64,000 bases of DNA from Streptosporangiaceae bacterium NEAU-GS5 (GTDB lineage Bacteria > Actinomycetota > Actinomycetes > Streptosporangiales > Streptosporangiaceae): NCBI GenBank assembly GCA_017592665.1, contig JAGFNW010000009.1, positions 186,001 through 250,000 of the forward strand. Direction: 5' to 3'. Position numbers and translations under genes: made by a program. This document shows positions 17,531-26,659 of the stretch, piece after piece (position 1 is the first letter of the stretch; each line of letters starts with the position of its first letter). The notes below the pieces were generated by a model, which was not told the origin of the DNA, ran no database searches, and saw only the letters and a list, made by a program, of their open reading frames with translations.

Positions 17531-17569
17531 TTGAATACTTAGCCAGGCTAAGTTAGTCTGTCTAAGTAT
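17531..17569 (+). promoter_or_regulatory. MarR-gene promoter with embedded palindromic operator
   Basis: TTGAAT (17531-17536) and TAGTCT (17554-17559) form a -35/-10 pair with a 17-bp spacer, and that spacer is a perfect palindrome: ACTTAGCC-A-GGCTAAGT (17537-17553). A second, wider symmetry pairs ATACTTA (17535-17541) with TAAGTAT (17563-17569), the right arm running into the ATG at 17568. Start is 8 bases from the -10, so the message is probably leaderless. MarR proteins bind palindromes of this length, so autorepression is the natural inference. Confidence 0.7.
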
Positions 17570-17981
17570 GGAGGAGGAGCTGGCCGAGAGCCTTTCGCGT
17601 GAGCTGCGGCACCTTGTGCTGCTGCTGCGCCGGGTCGCGGCGAGCCAGCCCGTCACCAGCCAGCAGTATGCGGTGCTCGGTTCGCTCGAGGGCGGCCCCC
17701 GCCGGATGACCGACCTCGCCGAGGAGCACGGCGTCCAGCTGCCGACGATGACGGTGCAGATCAACCGCCTGGAGGAGCCGGGGCTCGTGGCCCGGGGCGC
17801 CGACCCCGCCGACGCGCGCGTGCGCACGGTCGAGCTCACCAGCGAGGGCCGAGCGCGGCTTGCCGCGGTCCGGCGCGCCCGGATCGCCTACCTCCGTGAG
17901 CAGCTCGGCGCGCTCAATCCTGATGAGCGGGACGCCATCGCCGCGGCGCTGCCCGCTCTCGCCAAGCTCGGCCGCGCCTGA
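17568..17981 (+). CDS. MarR-family transcriptional regulator
   Basis: A 137-residue winged-helix regulator. The DNA-binding core is SQQYAVLGSLEGGPRRMTDL, then the recognition helix region LPTMTVQINRLEEPGLVAR and the wing ADPADARVRTVELTSEG. Family members are homodimers that fall off DNA on binding small phenolic or drug-like ligands. It lies directly upstream of an MFS exporter, an arrangement typical of an autoregulated efflux pair. The strong palindrome over its own promoter supports this. ATG 17568 has no upstream ribosome site. Confidence 0.88.
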   Translation: MEEELAESLSRELRHLVLLLRRVAASQPVTSQQYAVLGSLEGGPRRMTDLAEEHGVQLPTMTVQINRLEEPGLVARGADPADARVRTVELTSEGRARLAAVRRARIAYLREQLGALNPDERDAIAAALPALAKLGRA

Positions 17982-18011
17982 CGCCACCGCGCAGGCGCGG
18001 CCGCAAGAAGC

Positions 18012-18053
18012 CCGGGGCACGGCCGGGACGATCCCCCCTTGGCCGTGCCCCGG
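18012..18053 (+). terminator. hairpin between the MarR and MFS genes
   Basis: Perfect 13-bp arms CCGGGGCACGGCC (18012-18024) and GGCCGTGCCCCGG (18041-18053) around a 16-base loop, 30 bp after the MarR stop and 27 bp before the MFS start. No T run. It could partially terminate the regulator transcript or stabilise mRNA; the MFS gene retains its own good ribosome site. Confidence 0.55.
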
Positions 18054-18080
18054 ACTGCGTAATGAAGAAGGAGTTCTCGC

Positions 18081-19301
18081 ATGTCAGCACGGTCTGACGG
18101 CTCGTCGCGCGGCGCGTTCCTGCGCCAGCCGGTCTCGGTCTGGGCCACCGCGTTCGCCGCGGTCGTCGCGTTCATGGGCATCGGGCTGGTCGACCCGATC
18201 CTGCCGTCGATCGCCAAAGGCCTGTCCGCCACCCCCAGTCAGGTCTCTCTGCTGTTCACCAGCTACTTCCTGGTCACCGCGGTGGCCATGCTGATCACCG
18301 GATGGGTGTCGAGCCGGATCGGCGGCAAGCGCACGCTGCTGGCCGGGCTCGCCCTGGTGGTGGTCTTCGCGGCGCTCGCCGGGACGTCGGACACCGTGGC
18401 CGGGCTGGTCGGCTTCCGCGCCGGCTGGGGGTTCGGCAACGCGCTGTTCGTGGCCACCGCGCTCGCGGTCATCGTCGGAGCCGCGAGCGGCGGCGCCGAG
18501 CAGGCCATCATCCTCTACGAGGCGGCCCTCGGCCTCGGCATCTCCATGGGCCCGCTCCTCGGCGCCACCCTCGGCGACTGGAACTGGCGCGCGCCGTTCT
18601 TCGGCACGGCCACCCTCATGGCCGTCGGATTCGTGCTGATCGCCACGTTGCTGAAGGACACCCCCAAACCAGCCGTGCGCACCCGGCTCGGCGACCCGAT
18701 CCGGGCGCTGGCCCACGGCGGCCTGTCCACCACCGCGTTCACGGCGCTGTTCTACAACTTCGCGTTCTTCACCGTCCTCGCGTTCACGCCGTTCATCCTG
18801 GGCCTTTCCGCGTACGGCATCGGCGCCGTCTTTTTCGGCTGGGGCGTGCTCGTGGCCCTGTCCTCGGTCTTCGGCGCGCCGTGGCTGCAGCGCCGGCTCG
18901 GGTCGGTCAACGTGCTCTACCTGTCGCTGGCCCTGCTGGCCGTGCTCCAGATCGGCATCGCGGCGTCCGGCCACTGGGGGATCATCGTGTGCACGATCCT
19001 CGCGGGCATCCCCATCGGCTTCAACAACACGGTCTTCACCGAGGCCGCCATGGAGGTCTCCGACGCGCCCCGGCCGGTCGCCTCGGCCGGATACAACTTC
19101 GTCCGCTGGATGGGCGGGGCGCTCGCGCCCTACCTGATGACCAAACTCGGCGAGGAGGCCGGCACGTCCTGGCCGTACATCGTGGGCGCCCTGTGCTGCG
19201 CCGCCGCCATCGCGATCCTGCGGCTGCGCCGCGGCCATCTCGTCTCGCTCGAGCGCGTGGACGTCGACCACACCTTCCAGCCCGCGGCGGCCATATCCTG
19301 A
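18081..19301 (+). CDS. MFS transporter (drug efflux type)
   Basis: A 406-residue, about 12-helix membrane transporter of the major facilitator superfamily. The first helices contain [20 protein letters not shown] and the loop 2-3 signature [14 protein letters not shown], a form of the MFS motif A. A helix-5 region [20 protein letters not shown] resembles motif C of 12/14-TM drug antiporters. Substrate unknown. ATG 18081 is preceded by GAAGGAG. It follows the MarR gene on the same strand and is probably its main target. The pair splits pdxS from pdxT. Confidence 0.88.
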   Translation: MSARSDGSSRGAFLRQPVSVWATAFAAVVAFMGIGLVDPILPSIAKGLSATPSQVSLLFTSYFLVTAVAMLITGWVSSRIGGKRTLLAGLALVVVFAALAGTSDTVAGLVGFRAGWGFGNALFVATALAVIVGAASGGAEQAIILYEAALGLGISMGPLLGATLGDWNWRAPFFGTATLMAVGFVLIATLLKDTPKPAVRTRLGDPIRALAHGGLSTTAFTALFYNFAFFTVLAFTPFILGLSAYGIGAVFFGWGVLVALSSVFGAPWLQRRLGSVNVLYLSLALLAVLQIGIAASGHWGIIVCTILAGIPIGFNNTVFTEAAMEVSDAPRPVASAGYNFVRWMGGALAPYLMTKLGEEAGTSWPYIVGALCCAAAIAILRLRRGHLVSLERVDVDHTFQPAAAIS

Positions 19302-19327
19302 GAGGAACCCCCGAAGGAAGGACCGCA

Positions 19328-19930
19328 GTGACGATCGCGTCCAGCACCGGCCCCAGCATCGGCGTGCTCGCCCTGCAAGGCGACGTCCGCGAGCACGCCC
19401 GGGCCCTTTCGGCCGCCGGCGCGAAGGCCGTGGCCGTACGCCGCCCGGAGGAGCTGGACGCCGTCGACGCCCTGGTCGTGCCGGGCGGCGAGTCCACCAC
19501 CATGTGGAAGCTCGCCACCGCCTTCGAGCTGCTCGAACCGCTGCGCCTGCGGATCAAGACCGGCATGCCTGCCTACGGCTCCTGCGCCGGCATGATCATG
19601 CTGGCCGACCGCATCGAGGGCGGCATCGCCGGTCAGGAGACGCTGGGCGGCATCGACATGGTCGTGCGGCGCAACGCCTTCGGCCGCCAGGTCGACTCCT
19701 TCGAGGCCGACCTCGACTTCACCGGCATCGGCCCCCTGCGGGCCGTCTTCATCCGCGCGCCCTGGGTCGAGCGGGTGGGCCCCGGAGTCGAGGTGCTGGC
19801 CCGGGCCGAACCTGGCGATAGGATCGTCGCGGTCCGTCAGGGGCCGTTGCTGGCCACGTCCTTCCACCCGGAGCTGACCGGGGATGTCGGCGTGCACGCT
19901 TATTTCGTACAGATGGTGAAGGAGCTCTAG
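19328..19930 (+). CDS. pdxT: pyridoxal 5'-phosphate synthase glutaminase subunit PdxT
   Basis: A 200-residue class I glutamine amidotransferase feeding ammonia to PdxS. It begins [17 protein letters not shown] and has the [10 protein letters not shown] loop, the nucleophile Cys in [11 protein letters not shown], and the His/Glu pair in [10 protein letters not shown]. Start GTG 19328 is preceded by GAAGGAAGG. It ends 3 bp before yebC, the same pdxT-yebC order as in many actinobacteria, and 26 bp after the MFS gene, so it may be read from the MFS transcript or from its own promoter. Confidence 0.95.
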   Translation: MTIASSTGPSIGVLALQGDVREHARALSAAGAKAVAVRRPEELDAVDALVVPGGESTTMWKLATAFELLEPLRLRIKTGMPAYGSCAGMIMLADRIEGGIAGQETLGGIDMVVRRNAFGRQVDSFEADLDFTGIGPLRAVFIRAPWVERVGPGVEVLARAEPGDRIVAVRQGPLLATSFHPELTGDVGVHAYFVQMVKEL

Positions 19931-19933
19931 GCG

Positions 19934-20719
19934 ATGTCCGGCCACTCCAAATGGGCGACGACGAAGCACAAGAAGGCCGCGCTCGACGCCAAACGCGGCA
20001 AGCTCTTCGCCAAGCTCATCAAGAACATCGAAGTGGCGGCCCGCACCGGCGGGCCCGACCCGGACGGCAACCCGACGCTTTACGACGCCATCCAGAAGGC
20101 CCGCAAGAGCTCGGTTCCCGTCGACAACATCGAGCGCGCCCGCAAGCGCGGCGGCGGCCTCGAGGCCGGCGGCGCCGACTGGCAGACGATCATGTATGAG
20201 GGCTACGGCCCCAACGGCGTCGCGGTCCTGATCGAGTGCCTCACCGACAACCGCAACCGCGCCGCCTCCGAGGTGCGCGTGGCCCTGACCCGCAACGGCG
20301 GCTCCCTGGCCGACCCCGGCTCGGTGTCCTACATGTTCAACCGCAAGGGCGTCATCATCGTCCCCCGGTTCGTGGTGGAGGACGCGAAGAAGGGCACCAA
20401 GTCCGAGATCTCCGAGGAGCAGGTGCTCGACGCCGTCCTCGACTCCGGCGCCGAAGAGGTCAACGACCTCGGCGAGTCCTACGAGGTGGTCACCGAGGCC
20501 GGCGACCTGGTCCCGGTGCGCAAGGCCCTGCAGGAGGCCGGCATCGACTACGACTCGGCCGACAGCAGCTTCCTGCCTACCATGAGCGTGCCGCTCGACG
20601 AGGACGCCGCGCGCAAGGTGTTCCGCCTGATCGACGCTCTCGAAGACAGCGACGACGTGCAGAACGTCTACGCCAACTTCGACGTCAGCGACGAGATCAT
20701 GGAGAAGCTCGACGCCTGA
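19934..20719 (+). CDS. yebC: YebC/PmpR family regulatory/translation-associated protein
   Basis: A 261-residue member of the TACO1/YebC family with the characteristic start [20 protein letters not shown] and the glycine-rich [18 protein letters not shown] segment. Homologues were first called DNA-binding regulators (PmpR) and more recently are linked to translation of difficult proline stretches. It follows pdxT with a 3-bp gap and is usually upstream of ruvC; here an Eis-like gene intervenes. A weak inverted repeat AGGTCAC/GTGACCT lies at 20721-20748. Confidence 0.93.
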   Translation: MSGHSKWATTKHKKAALDAKRGKLFAKLIKNIEVAARTGGPDPDGNPTLYDAIQKARKSSVPVDNIERARKRGGGLEAGGADWQTIMYEGYGPNGVAVLIECLTDNRNRAASEVRVALTRNGGSLADPGSVSYMFNRKGVIIVPRFVVEDAKKGTKSEISEEQVLDAVLDSGAEEVNDLGESYEVVTEAGDLVPVRKALQEAGIDYDSADSSFLPTMSVPLDEDAARKVFRLIDALEDSDDVQNVYANFDVSDEIMEKLDA

Positions 20720-20784
20720 GAGGTCACGGATGCCGGGGGATGTGACCTGAGACCCGGCGTCCGGGCCCCGCATAGGGTGTCGGC

Positions 20785-21945
20785 GTGGACGTACGCCAAC
20801 TGACCGTCGACGACCTCGACGCCGCGCTCGACAACCGCGCCCGAGCCTTCGGCCCGGCCGACCCCGACGACACCGCGCGCTGGCGGAAGATGATGGACGA
20901 AATCCTTCCCCAGGGGCGCTACCTCGGCGCCTTCGACGGGCCGCGGCTGGTGGGCACCAGCCGGATCATCGAGTTCCGGCAGTGGTGGCACGGCCGCGCC
21001 CAGTCGATGGCCGGCATCGCCAGCGTCACCGTCGCGCCCGAGGACCGCGGGCGCGGCGCCGGGCGCCGGATCATGCAGGCCACCCTCGACCGCTGCGCCG
21101 AACTCGGGCACACCGTCTCGGCGCTCTATCCGGCCACCACGCCGCTTTATCGCGGCATGGGCTGGGAGCACGCCGGCGCTCAGCTCAAGGCCACCTTCCC
21201 GGCCGAGGCGCTGCGCACGCTGCGCGGCCCCGACGTGAAGCTGCGCCGCATGGTCCCCGGCGACGCCCCCGAGGCGCTGGCCATCGTCGACCGCGTCCAC
21301 GCGGCCACCCGCGCCTGCGGGCCCCTCGTCTGGACCGAGGCGTCCCTGCGGCGTTTCCTCGGGGCGTACGACGACTTCAGCTATCTGGCCGACGACGGCT
21401 TTGTGATCTACCGGTGGGATGGCGGCGACATCGAGATCGACACGCTGGTCGCGGGCTCGGAGGCCACGGCACGGGCGCTGTGGTCGCTGGTCGGCAGCGC
21501 CTCGTCGATCGCCAGCACGGTCACCGCGCCGGTCGAGCCGGACGACCCGATCCTGTGGCTGACCCGGGAGCGCGGCCACGACAAGGTGGATCCGACGCGG
21601 TGGATGTTCCGGCTGGTCGGCCTGGTCGACGCGCTCGAGGGCCGCGGCTATCCAGCCGCCGTCGCCGCCGACGTGGCGGTGACCGTTTCCGATCCGTGGC
21701 GCCCGGCCAACACGGGCACCTGGCGCCTGGAGATCGCCGGCGGCGCCTGCCAGGTGACCCCCGCCGGCCCGGCGCCCGCCTATGGGCAAGCCCCTGAGCT
21801 GGGCATAGGCGCCATGTCGGCGCTCTTCGCCGGCGTCTCCACGGGCGCGCTGCGCCGCGCGGGCCTGATGACCGGGCCGGCCGGCTCGGATGAGGCGCTC
21901 GACGCGGCCTTCGCCGCCAAGCCGTACATGCTCGACTACTTCTAG
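20785..21945 (+). CDS. Eis-like GNAT N-acetyltransferase
   Basis: A 386-residue protein with the Eis layout: N-terminal GNAT domain with the acetyl-CoA loop VAPEDRGRGAGRRIM, a second degenerate GNAT region, and a C-terminal sterol-carrier-like domain ending in the sequence MLDYF, whose free C-terminal carboxylate serves as catalytic base in Eis. Eis proteins acetylate amines of aminoglycosides or lysines. Tyr in GMGWEHAG context is consistent. GTG 20785 is the only suitable start. It stands between yebC and ruvC on the same strand. Physiological substrate unknown. Confidence 0.85.
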   Translation: MDVRQLTVDDLDAALDNRARAFGPADPDDTARWRKMMDEILPQGRYLGAFDGPRLVGTSRIIEFRQWWHGRAQSMAGIASVTVAPEDRGRGAGRRIMQATLDRCAELGHTVSALYPATTPLYRGMGWEHAGAQLKATFPAEALRTLRGPDVKLRRMVPGDAPEALAIVDRVHAATRACGPLVWTEASLRRFLGAYDDFSYLADDGFVIYRWDGGDIEIDTLVAGSEATARALWSLVGSASSIASTVTAPVEPDDPILWLTRERGHDKVDPTRWMFRLVGLVDALEGRGYPAAVAADVAVTVSDPWRPANTGTWRLEIAGGACQVTPAGPAPAYGQAPELGIGAMSALFAGVSTGALRRAGLMTGPAGSDEALDAAFAAKPYMLDYF

Positions 21946-22005
21946 TGCGGCCGAGTAGAGTGCATCGCCGAACACGTGTTCGCGAGCGATGAGGGGGGCG
22001 CGCGG

Positions 22006-22536
22006 GTGCCCGACGTGCGGGTGTTGGGGGTCGATCCAGGGCTCACCCGATGTGGGCTGGGCGCTGTGGAGGGCCGTGCGGGCGCGCCGCTGCGGCTGGT
22101 CGCGGTCGGCGTGATCCGCACCCCGTCCGACGACGACATCGGCACGCGCCTGGTGGCCATCGAGGCCGAGGTGGAGCGCTGGCTCGACGAGGTGCGGCCC
22201 GACGCGGTCGCCGTCGAGCGGGTGTTCGCCCAGCGCAACGTCCGCACGGTCATGGGCACGGCGCAGGCCGCGGCGGTGGCCATCACCTGCGCGGCCCGGC
22301 GCGGGCTCCCGGTGGCGCTGCACACGCCGTCAGAGGTCAAGGCGGCCATCACGGGCAGCGGCACGGCCGACAAGAAGCAGATCGGCGCCATGGTCACCCG
22401 GCTGCTGCGGCTCGACGCGCCGCCCAAGCCGGCCGATGCGGCCGACGCCCTCGCCCTGGCCATATGCCATGTATGGCGCGGCGCCGCGCAGAACCGGCTC
22501 GCCGCCGCGCTCGCGCGGACCGCGCGGGGCCGATGA
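22006..22536 (+). CDS. ruvC: Holliday junction resolvase RuvC
   Basis: A 176-residue RNase H-fold endonuclease that cuts four-way junctions bound by RuvAB. The catalytic acids are visible: D in [13 protein letters not shown] in [12 protein letters not shown], and the pair in [15 protein letters not shown]. Length is normal. I chose GTG 22006, where GAGGGGGG precedes at 8 bases; an earlier GTG at 21976 would add ten non-conserved residues. Followed by ruvA after 61 bp. Confidence 0.95.
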   Translation: MPDVRVLGVDPGLTRCGLGAVEGRAGAPLRLVAVGVIRTPSDDDIGTRLVAIEAEVERWLDEVRPDAVAVERVFAQRNVRTVMGTAQAAAVAITCAARRGLPVALHTPSEVKAAITGSGTADKKQIGAMVTRLLRLDAPPKPADAADALALAICHVWRGAAQNRLAAALARTARGR

Positions 22537-22597
22537 GCCGCGAAGTGTCGCAGGCGTCTGGTAAGACTGGCGGCAGCCGTAGGAGGAGGTGGGCCGG

Positions 22598-23218
22598 GTG
22601 ATCGCGTCGGTGAGCGGGCGGGTGGCGGCGATCGCGCCGGACGGCGCCGTCGTCGAGGTCGGCGGCATCGGCGTCATGGTCCACTGCACGCCGGGCACGC
22701 TCGCCACGCTGCGGGTGGCGGAGCAGGCGAGGCTCGCCACCTCGCTGGTGGTCCGCGAGGAGTCCCTGACGCTCTACGGCTTCGCCTCCGACGACGAGCG
22801 GGCCGTCTTCGAGCTGCTGCAGACCGCCAGCGGCGTCGGGCCGCGCACGGCGCTCGCCATGCTGGCCGTGCACACGCCCAACGCGCTCCGCGTGGCGGTC
22901 GCGAGCGCCGACGTGAAGGCGCTCACCCTCGTGCCCGGCATCGGCCCCAAGGGCGCCCAGCGGGTCATCCTGGAGCTGAAGGACAAGCTCGGCACCCCGG
23001 AGGAGGCCGTGACCGCCGCGCTCAACGGCGCCGTGCGCGTGCCGCTCTGGCGCGAGCAGGTGCACAGCGGCCTCGTCGGCCTCGGATATTCGGCGAAGGA
23101 CGCCGACGACGCCGTGGCCGCGGTGACCCCCGACGCTGAGGACGCCGCTTCCGCCGGCCGTGCGCCCGACATCGCCGCCCTGCTCAAAGCCGCTCTCCGC
23201 ACCTTGAGCGCCCGATGA
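22598..23218 (+). CDS. ruvA: Holliday junction helicase subunit RuvA
   Basis: A 206-residue junction-binding protein. The OB domain begins [20 protein letters not shown]; two helix-hairpin-helix motifs follow ([14 protein letters not shown] and [20 protein letters not shown]), then a flexible linker and the C-terminal RuvB-binding domain ([14 protein letters not shown]). GTG 22598 lies 8 bases after AGGAGGAGG, deciding it over GTG 22589. The stop overlaps the ruvB ATG (ATGA). Confidence 0.96.
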   Translation: MIASVSGRVAAIAPDGAVVEVGGIGVMVHCTPGTLATLRVAEQARLATSLVVREESLTLYGFASDDERAVFELLQTASGVGPRTALAMLAVHTPNALRVAVASADVKALTLVPGIGPKGAQRVILELKDKLGTPEEAVTAALNGAVRVPLWREQVHSGLVGLGYSAKDADDAVAAVTPDAEDAASAGRAPDIAALLKAALRTLSAR

Positions 23219-24261
23219 GCGTCGACCGGGAGCTGGTCTCGCCCGACGCCGACGGCGATGAGCGGGCGATGGAGGCCGCGCTCCGGCCCAGGCGGCTGGC
23301 CGAGTTCATCGGGCAGACCCGCGTCCGCGAACAGCTGTCGCTGCTGCTGCACGGCGCGCTGCGCCGTGGCCGCCCGCCGGACCACGTGCTGATGAGCGGC
23401 GGCCCCGGCCTCGGCAAGACCACCCTCGCCATGATCATCGCCGCCGAGCTGGGAGCGCCGCTGCGGGTGACCTCGGGTCCCGCGCTGGAGCGGGCCGGAG
23501 ACCTGGCCGCGATCCTGTCGACGCTGGCCGACGGCGAGGTCCTGTTCATCGACGAGATCCACCGCATGGCCCGGCCCGCCGAGGAGATGCTCTATCTCGC
23601 CATGGAGGACTTCCGGGTCGACATCGTGGTCGGCAAGGGTCCGGGCGCGACCGCGATCCCGCTCGACATCGCCCCGTTCACGCTGGTCGGGGCCACCACG
23701 CGGGCCGGTGTGCTGCCCGCGCCGCTCCGCGACCGGTTCGGGTTCACCGCCCACATGGACTTCTACGACGTTCCCGAGCTGGAGCAGGTGCTGAATCGTT
23801 CAGCCCGCCTGCTCGACGTCGAGCTGCCGGCTGAGGCCGCGCTCGAGGTGGCCCGCCGATCCAGGGGGACGCCGCGGATCGCCAACCGCCTGCTGCGCCG
23901 GGTCCGCGACTTCGCCGAGGTCCGCGCCGAGGGCACGGTCACGCGCGACATCGCGAGCGCCGCGCTCAATCTCTACGAGGTCGACGCCGAAGGCCTCGAC
24001 CGGCTCGACCGGGCCGTGCTCAACGCCCTGCTGCGCACGTTCGGCGGCGGGCCGGTGGGGCTGTCCACGCTGGCCGTGGCCGTGAGCGAGGAGCCTGAGA
24101 CGGTCGAGGTGGTCGCCGAGCCCTTCCTCGTACGGCAAGGCCTGCTGGCGCGCACCCCGCGCGGCCGGGTGGCGACGGCGGCCGCCTGGGCGCATCTGGG
24201 CTTGACTCCGCCCCCCGACGCGATGGGCGCCGTTTCCATGATCTACGATGACAGTCCGTAG
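23215..24261 (+). CDS. ruvB: Holliday junction branch migration ATPase RuvB
   Basis: A 348-residue AAA+ motor. Walker A is GGPGLGKTT, Walker B LFIDEIHR, sensor 1 VGATTRAG, and the arginine-finger region is LRDRFGFT; the C-terminal winged helix ends LTPPP. Coupled to ruvA by a 4-base overlap. All catalytic motifs are present. The 196 bp after it carries the promoter of the Sec genes. Confidence 0.97.
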   Translation: MSVDRELVSPDADGDERAMEAALRPRRLAEFIGQTRVREQLSLLLHGALRRGRPPDHVLMSGGPGLGKTTLAMIIAAELGAPLRVTSGPALERAGDLAAILSTLADGEVLFIDEIHRMARPAEEMLYLAMEDFRVDIVVGKGPGATAIPLDIAPFTLVGATTRAGVLPAPLRDRFGFTAHMDFYDVPELEQVLNRSARLLDVELPAEAALEVARRSRGTPRIANRLLRRVRDFAEVRAEGTVTRDIASAALNLYEVDAEGLDRLDRAVLNALLRTFGGGPVGLSTLAVAVSEEPETVEVVAEPFLVRQGLLARTPRGRVATAAAWAHLGLTPPPDAMGAVSMIYDDSP

Positions 24262-24324
24262 TTGGCGAAGGGGTCACATTACGGTTAAAGAGGGAACTTT
24301 TGCGCGCGTCGAAACGTGACCTCG

Positions 24325-24354
24325 TTGCCGGGCTTCGAACAGCTCGCATACACT
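24325..24354 (+). promoter_or_regulatory. candidate promoter for yajC-secD-secF
   Basis: TTGCCG (24325-24330) and TACACT (24349-24354) with an 18-bp spacer fit the principal sigma factor pattern and lie about 100 bp ahead of yajC. No other matched pair stands out between ruvB and yajC. Confidence 0.4.
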
Positions 24355-24457
24355 GCGTGGCTTGACTGCCCGCTTACGCTGAACTGTTCGGTGCCCGGGC
24401 TTTTCGCAGACATCTCGGCCGCGAGGCCGGTTACGCCCTTTTCCGGAAGGACAGCAC

Positions 24458-24844
24458 GTGGGGAACTACACATCCCTCCTCTTCATGGTTTTGCTGTTTG
24501 CGGCGTTCTACTTCTTGCTGATCCGCCCGCAGCGGAAGCGCCAGCAGGAGCAGCTGCAGATGCAGAGCTCGCTTGGGGTGGGCACACGCGTCATGACCAC
24601 CACGGGCCTGTTCGCCACCGTGGTCGGGTTCGACGGCGACGACGTGGTGCTCGAGATCGCACCGGGTGTCGAGACGCACTGGGTCAAGGCGGCGATCGGC
24701 CGGGTCGTGCCGCCCGCCGACGGGGCCGACGACGCCGACGATTCCGATGAGCCCGAGGATGAGATCGGAGAGGTCAGGCCCGTGAGCGACGAGACGGGCG
24801 CCGAGTCCGGCGACAACGAGGACTCAAGCACCAAGAAGTCCTGA
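24458..24844 (+). CDS. yajC: preprotein translocase accessory subunit YajC
   Basis: A 128-residue Sec accessory protein. One membrane helix (about 6-22, LLFMVLLFAAFYFLLIRPQ) is followed by the family core RKRQQEQLQMQSSLGVGTRV and VVGFDGDDVVLEIAPG. The C-terminal 45 residues are strongly acidic and lack the core fold. It associates with SecDF, whose genes follow. GTG 24458 has GGAAGG 7 bases upstream. Confidence 0.92.
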   Translation: MGNYTSLLFMVLLFAAFYFLLIRPQRKRQQEQLQMQSSLGVGTRVMTTTGLFATVVGFDGDDVVLEIAPGVETHWVKAAIGRVVPPADGADDADDSDEPEDEIGEVRPVSDETGAESGDNEDSSTKKS

Positions 24845-24886
24845 GTACGCTCATTGCAGACCCCTTGACGAAAGAATCGACGACCA

Positions 24887-26659
24887 GTGGCTCCACCGAC
24901 AAGCAGTCAGATCAAGCCGGGGCGCACGCTCCTGCTGCTTCTGGCGATCATCCTCGCCATGGGCGCGACCGTCGCCCTGCAGAAGGCGTTCGAGCCCAAG
25001 TTCGGCCTCGACCTGGCGGGCGGCACCACGGTGACGCTTACGCCGAAGACGCTCGACGGCAAGCCGCCGGCGCAGGACGCCCTCGACCGGGCGGTCTCGA
25101 TCATCCGCGACCGGGTCAACGGCACGGGCATCTCCGACGCGGAGGTCGCCAAGGCCAACGACAACATCGTCATCCAGATCCCGGGCGTGGGCAGCGACGA
25201 GGCGGTGCGGCTCGTGTCGACCACGGCCGAGCTGCGGATGCGGCAGGTCCTCTGGATCGCCGACGCCAAGACCGCGCCGCAGACGCTGCCGAGCGCGGCG
25301 GCCACGCCGAGTGGCGGGGCCAGCCCCGCCGCCTCGCCTGCGGCCTCGCCGGCCGCCAGCGCGGGGAGCCCGGCGCCCTCCGCGTCGGCGACGCCCGCCG
25401 GTCGCGCGCTCTCCAAGGCGCTCGCCGCCCCCTCGCCGTCTCCCACGACGACGGCCGAGGCGAGCGCGAGCCCCAATCCGAGCGCCAGCCCTAACCCGAG
25501 CGCCAGTCCCAGCGCCGCCGCGCCCGCCAACGCGTGCGCCTCGACCGGCGACAGCGACCCGCTGAACGGCGCCGACACCACGGGCATGGATCCGCAGATC
25601 TGCAAGCAGTTCCGCGCGATCGACTGCACCAAGGCCGACCGCGGCCAGGGCGCGCAGGACGACCCGGCCAAGCAGCTGGTCGCCTGCAGCAAGGACGGCA
25701 CGGCCCGCTACATCCTCGACAAGGCCGCCGTCCTCGGCACCGAGATCAGCGGCGCGTCGTCCGGCACCGACCAGACGACCGGCGAGTGGATCGTCCAGGT
25801 CAACCTGAAGTCGAAGGGCGCCAGCGAGTTCGCCGACATCACCCGGCGGATCACCTCGCTGCCGGCGCCGCGCAACCAGCTGGCCAACGTGCTCGACGGC
25901 GTGGTCATCATCGCGCCGACGATCGAGGAGGCCATTCCGGGCGGCAGCGCCCGCATCTCCGGCGGCTTCACTCAGCAGAGCTCGACCGAGCTGGCCGACC
26001 AGCTCAAGTACGGCGCGCTGCCGCTGAAGTTCATCCAGGGATCGGTCGATTCGGTGTCGTCCACCCTCGGGCAGGACCAGCTGCGCGGCGGCCTGATCTC
26101 CGGCGCCATCGGCCTGCTGATCGTCGTGCTCTACCTGCTGCTCTACTACCGCGGCCTCGGCTTCATCGGCGTGGCCAGCCTCGGTGTGGCGACCGTGGTC
26201 ACCTATCTCAGCGTCGCCGTGCTGAGCGCCAACGTGGGCTTCCGCCTGTCGCTGCCGCACATCATCGGTCTCGTGGTCTCGATCGGCATCACCGCCGACT
26301 CCTTCATCGTCTACTTCGAACGCATACGTGACGAGATGAAGGAGGGCCGCCGCACACTTCGGGCGGCCGTCGAGGTGGCGTGGAAGCGCGCCAGGCGTAC
26401 GATTCTGGTGGCGGACGCGGTCATGTTCATCGCGGCCATCGTGCTGTACTTCCTCGCGGTCGGCGGCGTCGCCGGGTTCGCGTTCGCGATGGGCCTGACG
26501 ACGGTCATCGACATCGTGGTCGTGATGCTCTTCACTAAGCCGCTGATGTCGCTGGTGGCTCGCACCAAGTTCTTCTCCAAGGGCCACAAGCTCTCCGGAC
26601 TCGACCCCGAGCGGATGGGCCGGACCACGTCCTCCGCTCAGACCATGCAGGAGGCGTGA
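24887..26659 (+). CDS. secD: protein translocase subunit SecD with Ala/Ser/Pro-rich insertion
   Basis: A 590-residue RND-type subunit using proton flow to pull proteins out of SecYEG. TM1 is near 10-30, the D1 motif FGLDLAGGT follows, then the large extracytoplasmic P1 region, and six-helix membrane half with GLVVSIGITADSFIVYFERI. Residues about 134-214 form a low-complexity Ala/Ser/Pro/Thr insertion with short repeats (NPSAS units) in the P1 head. SecD of E. coli lacks this. Start GTG 24887 has only a weak GAAAGAA upstream. Stop overlaps secF by one base. Confidence 0.95.
   Translation: MAPPTSSQIKPGRTLLLLLAIILAMGATVALQKAFEPKFGLDLAGGTTVTLTPKTLDGKPPAQDALDRAVSIIRDRVNGTGISDAEVAKANDNIVIQIPGVGSDEAVRLVSTTAELRMRQVLWIADAKTAPQTLPSAAATPSGGASPAASPAASPAASAGSPAPSASATPAGRALSKALAAPSPSPTTTAEASASPNPSASPNPSASPSAAAPANACASTGDSDPLNGADTTGMDPQICKQFRAIDCTKADRGQGAQDDPAKQLVACSKDGTARYILDKAAVLGTEISGASSGTDQTTGEWIVQVNLKSKGASEFADITRRITSLPAPRNQLANVLDGVVIIAPTIEEAIPGGSARISGGFTQQSSTELADQLKYGALPLKFIQGSVDSVSSTLGQDQLRGGLISGAIGLLIVVLYLLLYYRGLGFIGVASLGVATVVTYLSVAVLSANVGFRLSLPHIIGLVVSIGITADSFIVYFERIRDEMKEGRRTLRAAVEVAWKRARRTILVADAVMFIAAIVLYFLAVGGVAGFAFAMGLTTVIDIVVVMLFTKPLMSLVARTKFFSKGHKLSGLDPERMGRTTSSAQTMQEA

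Noticed and set aside
24851-26587. 578-codon frame antisense to secD
   Set aside because: Arg/Asp-rich composition, no ribosome site, no recognised motif; the plus-strand SecD is complete.
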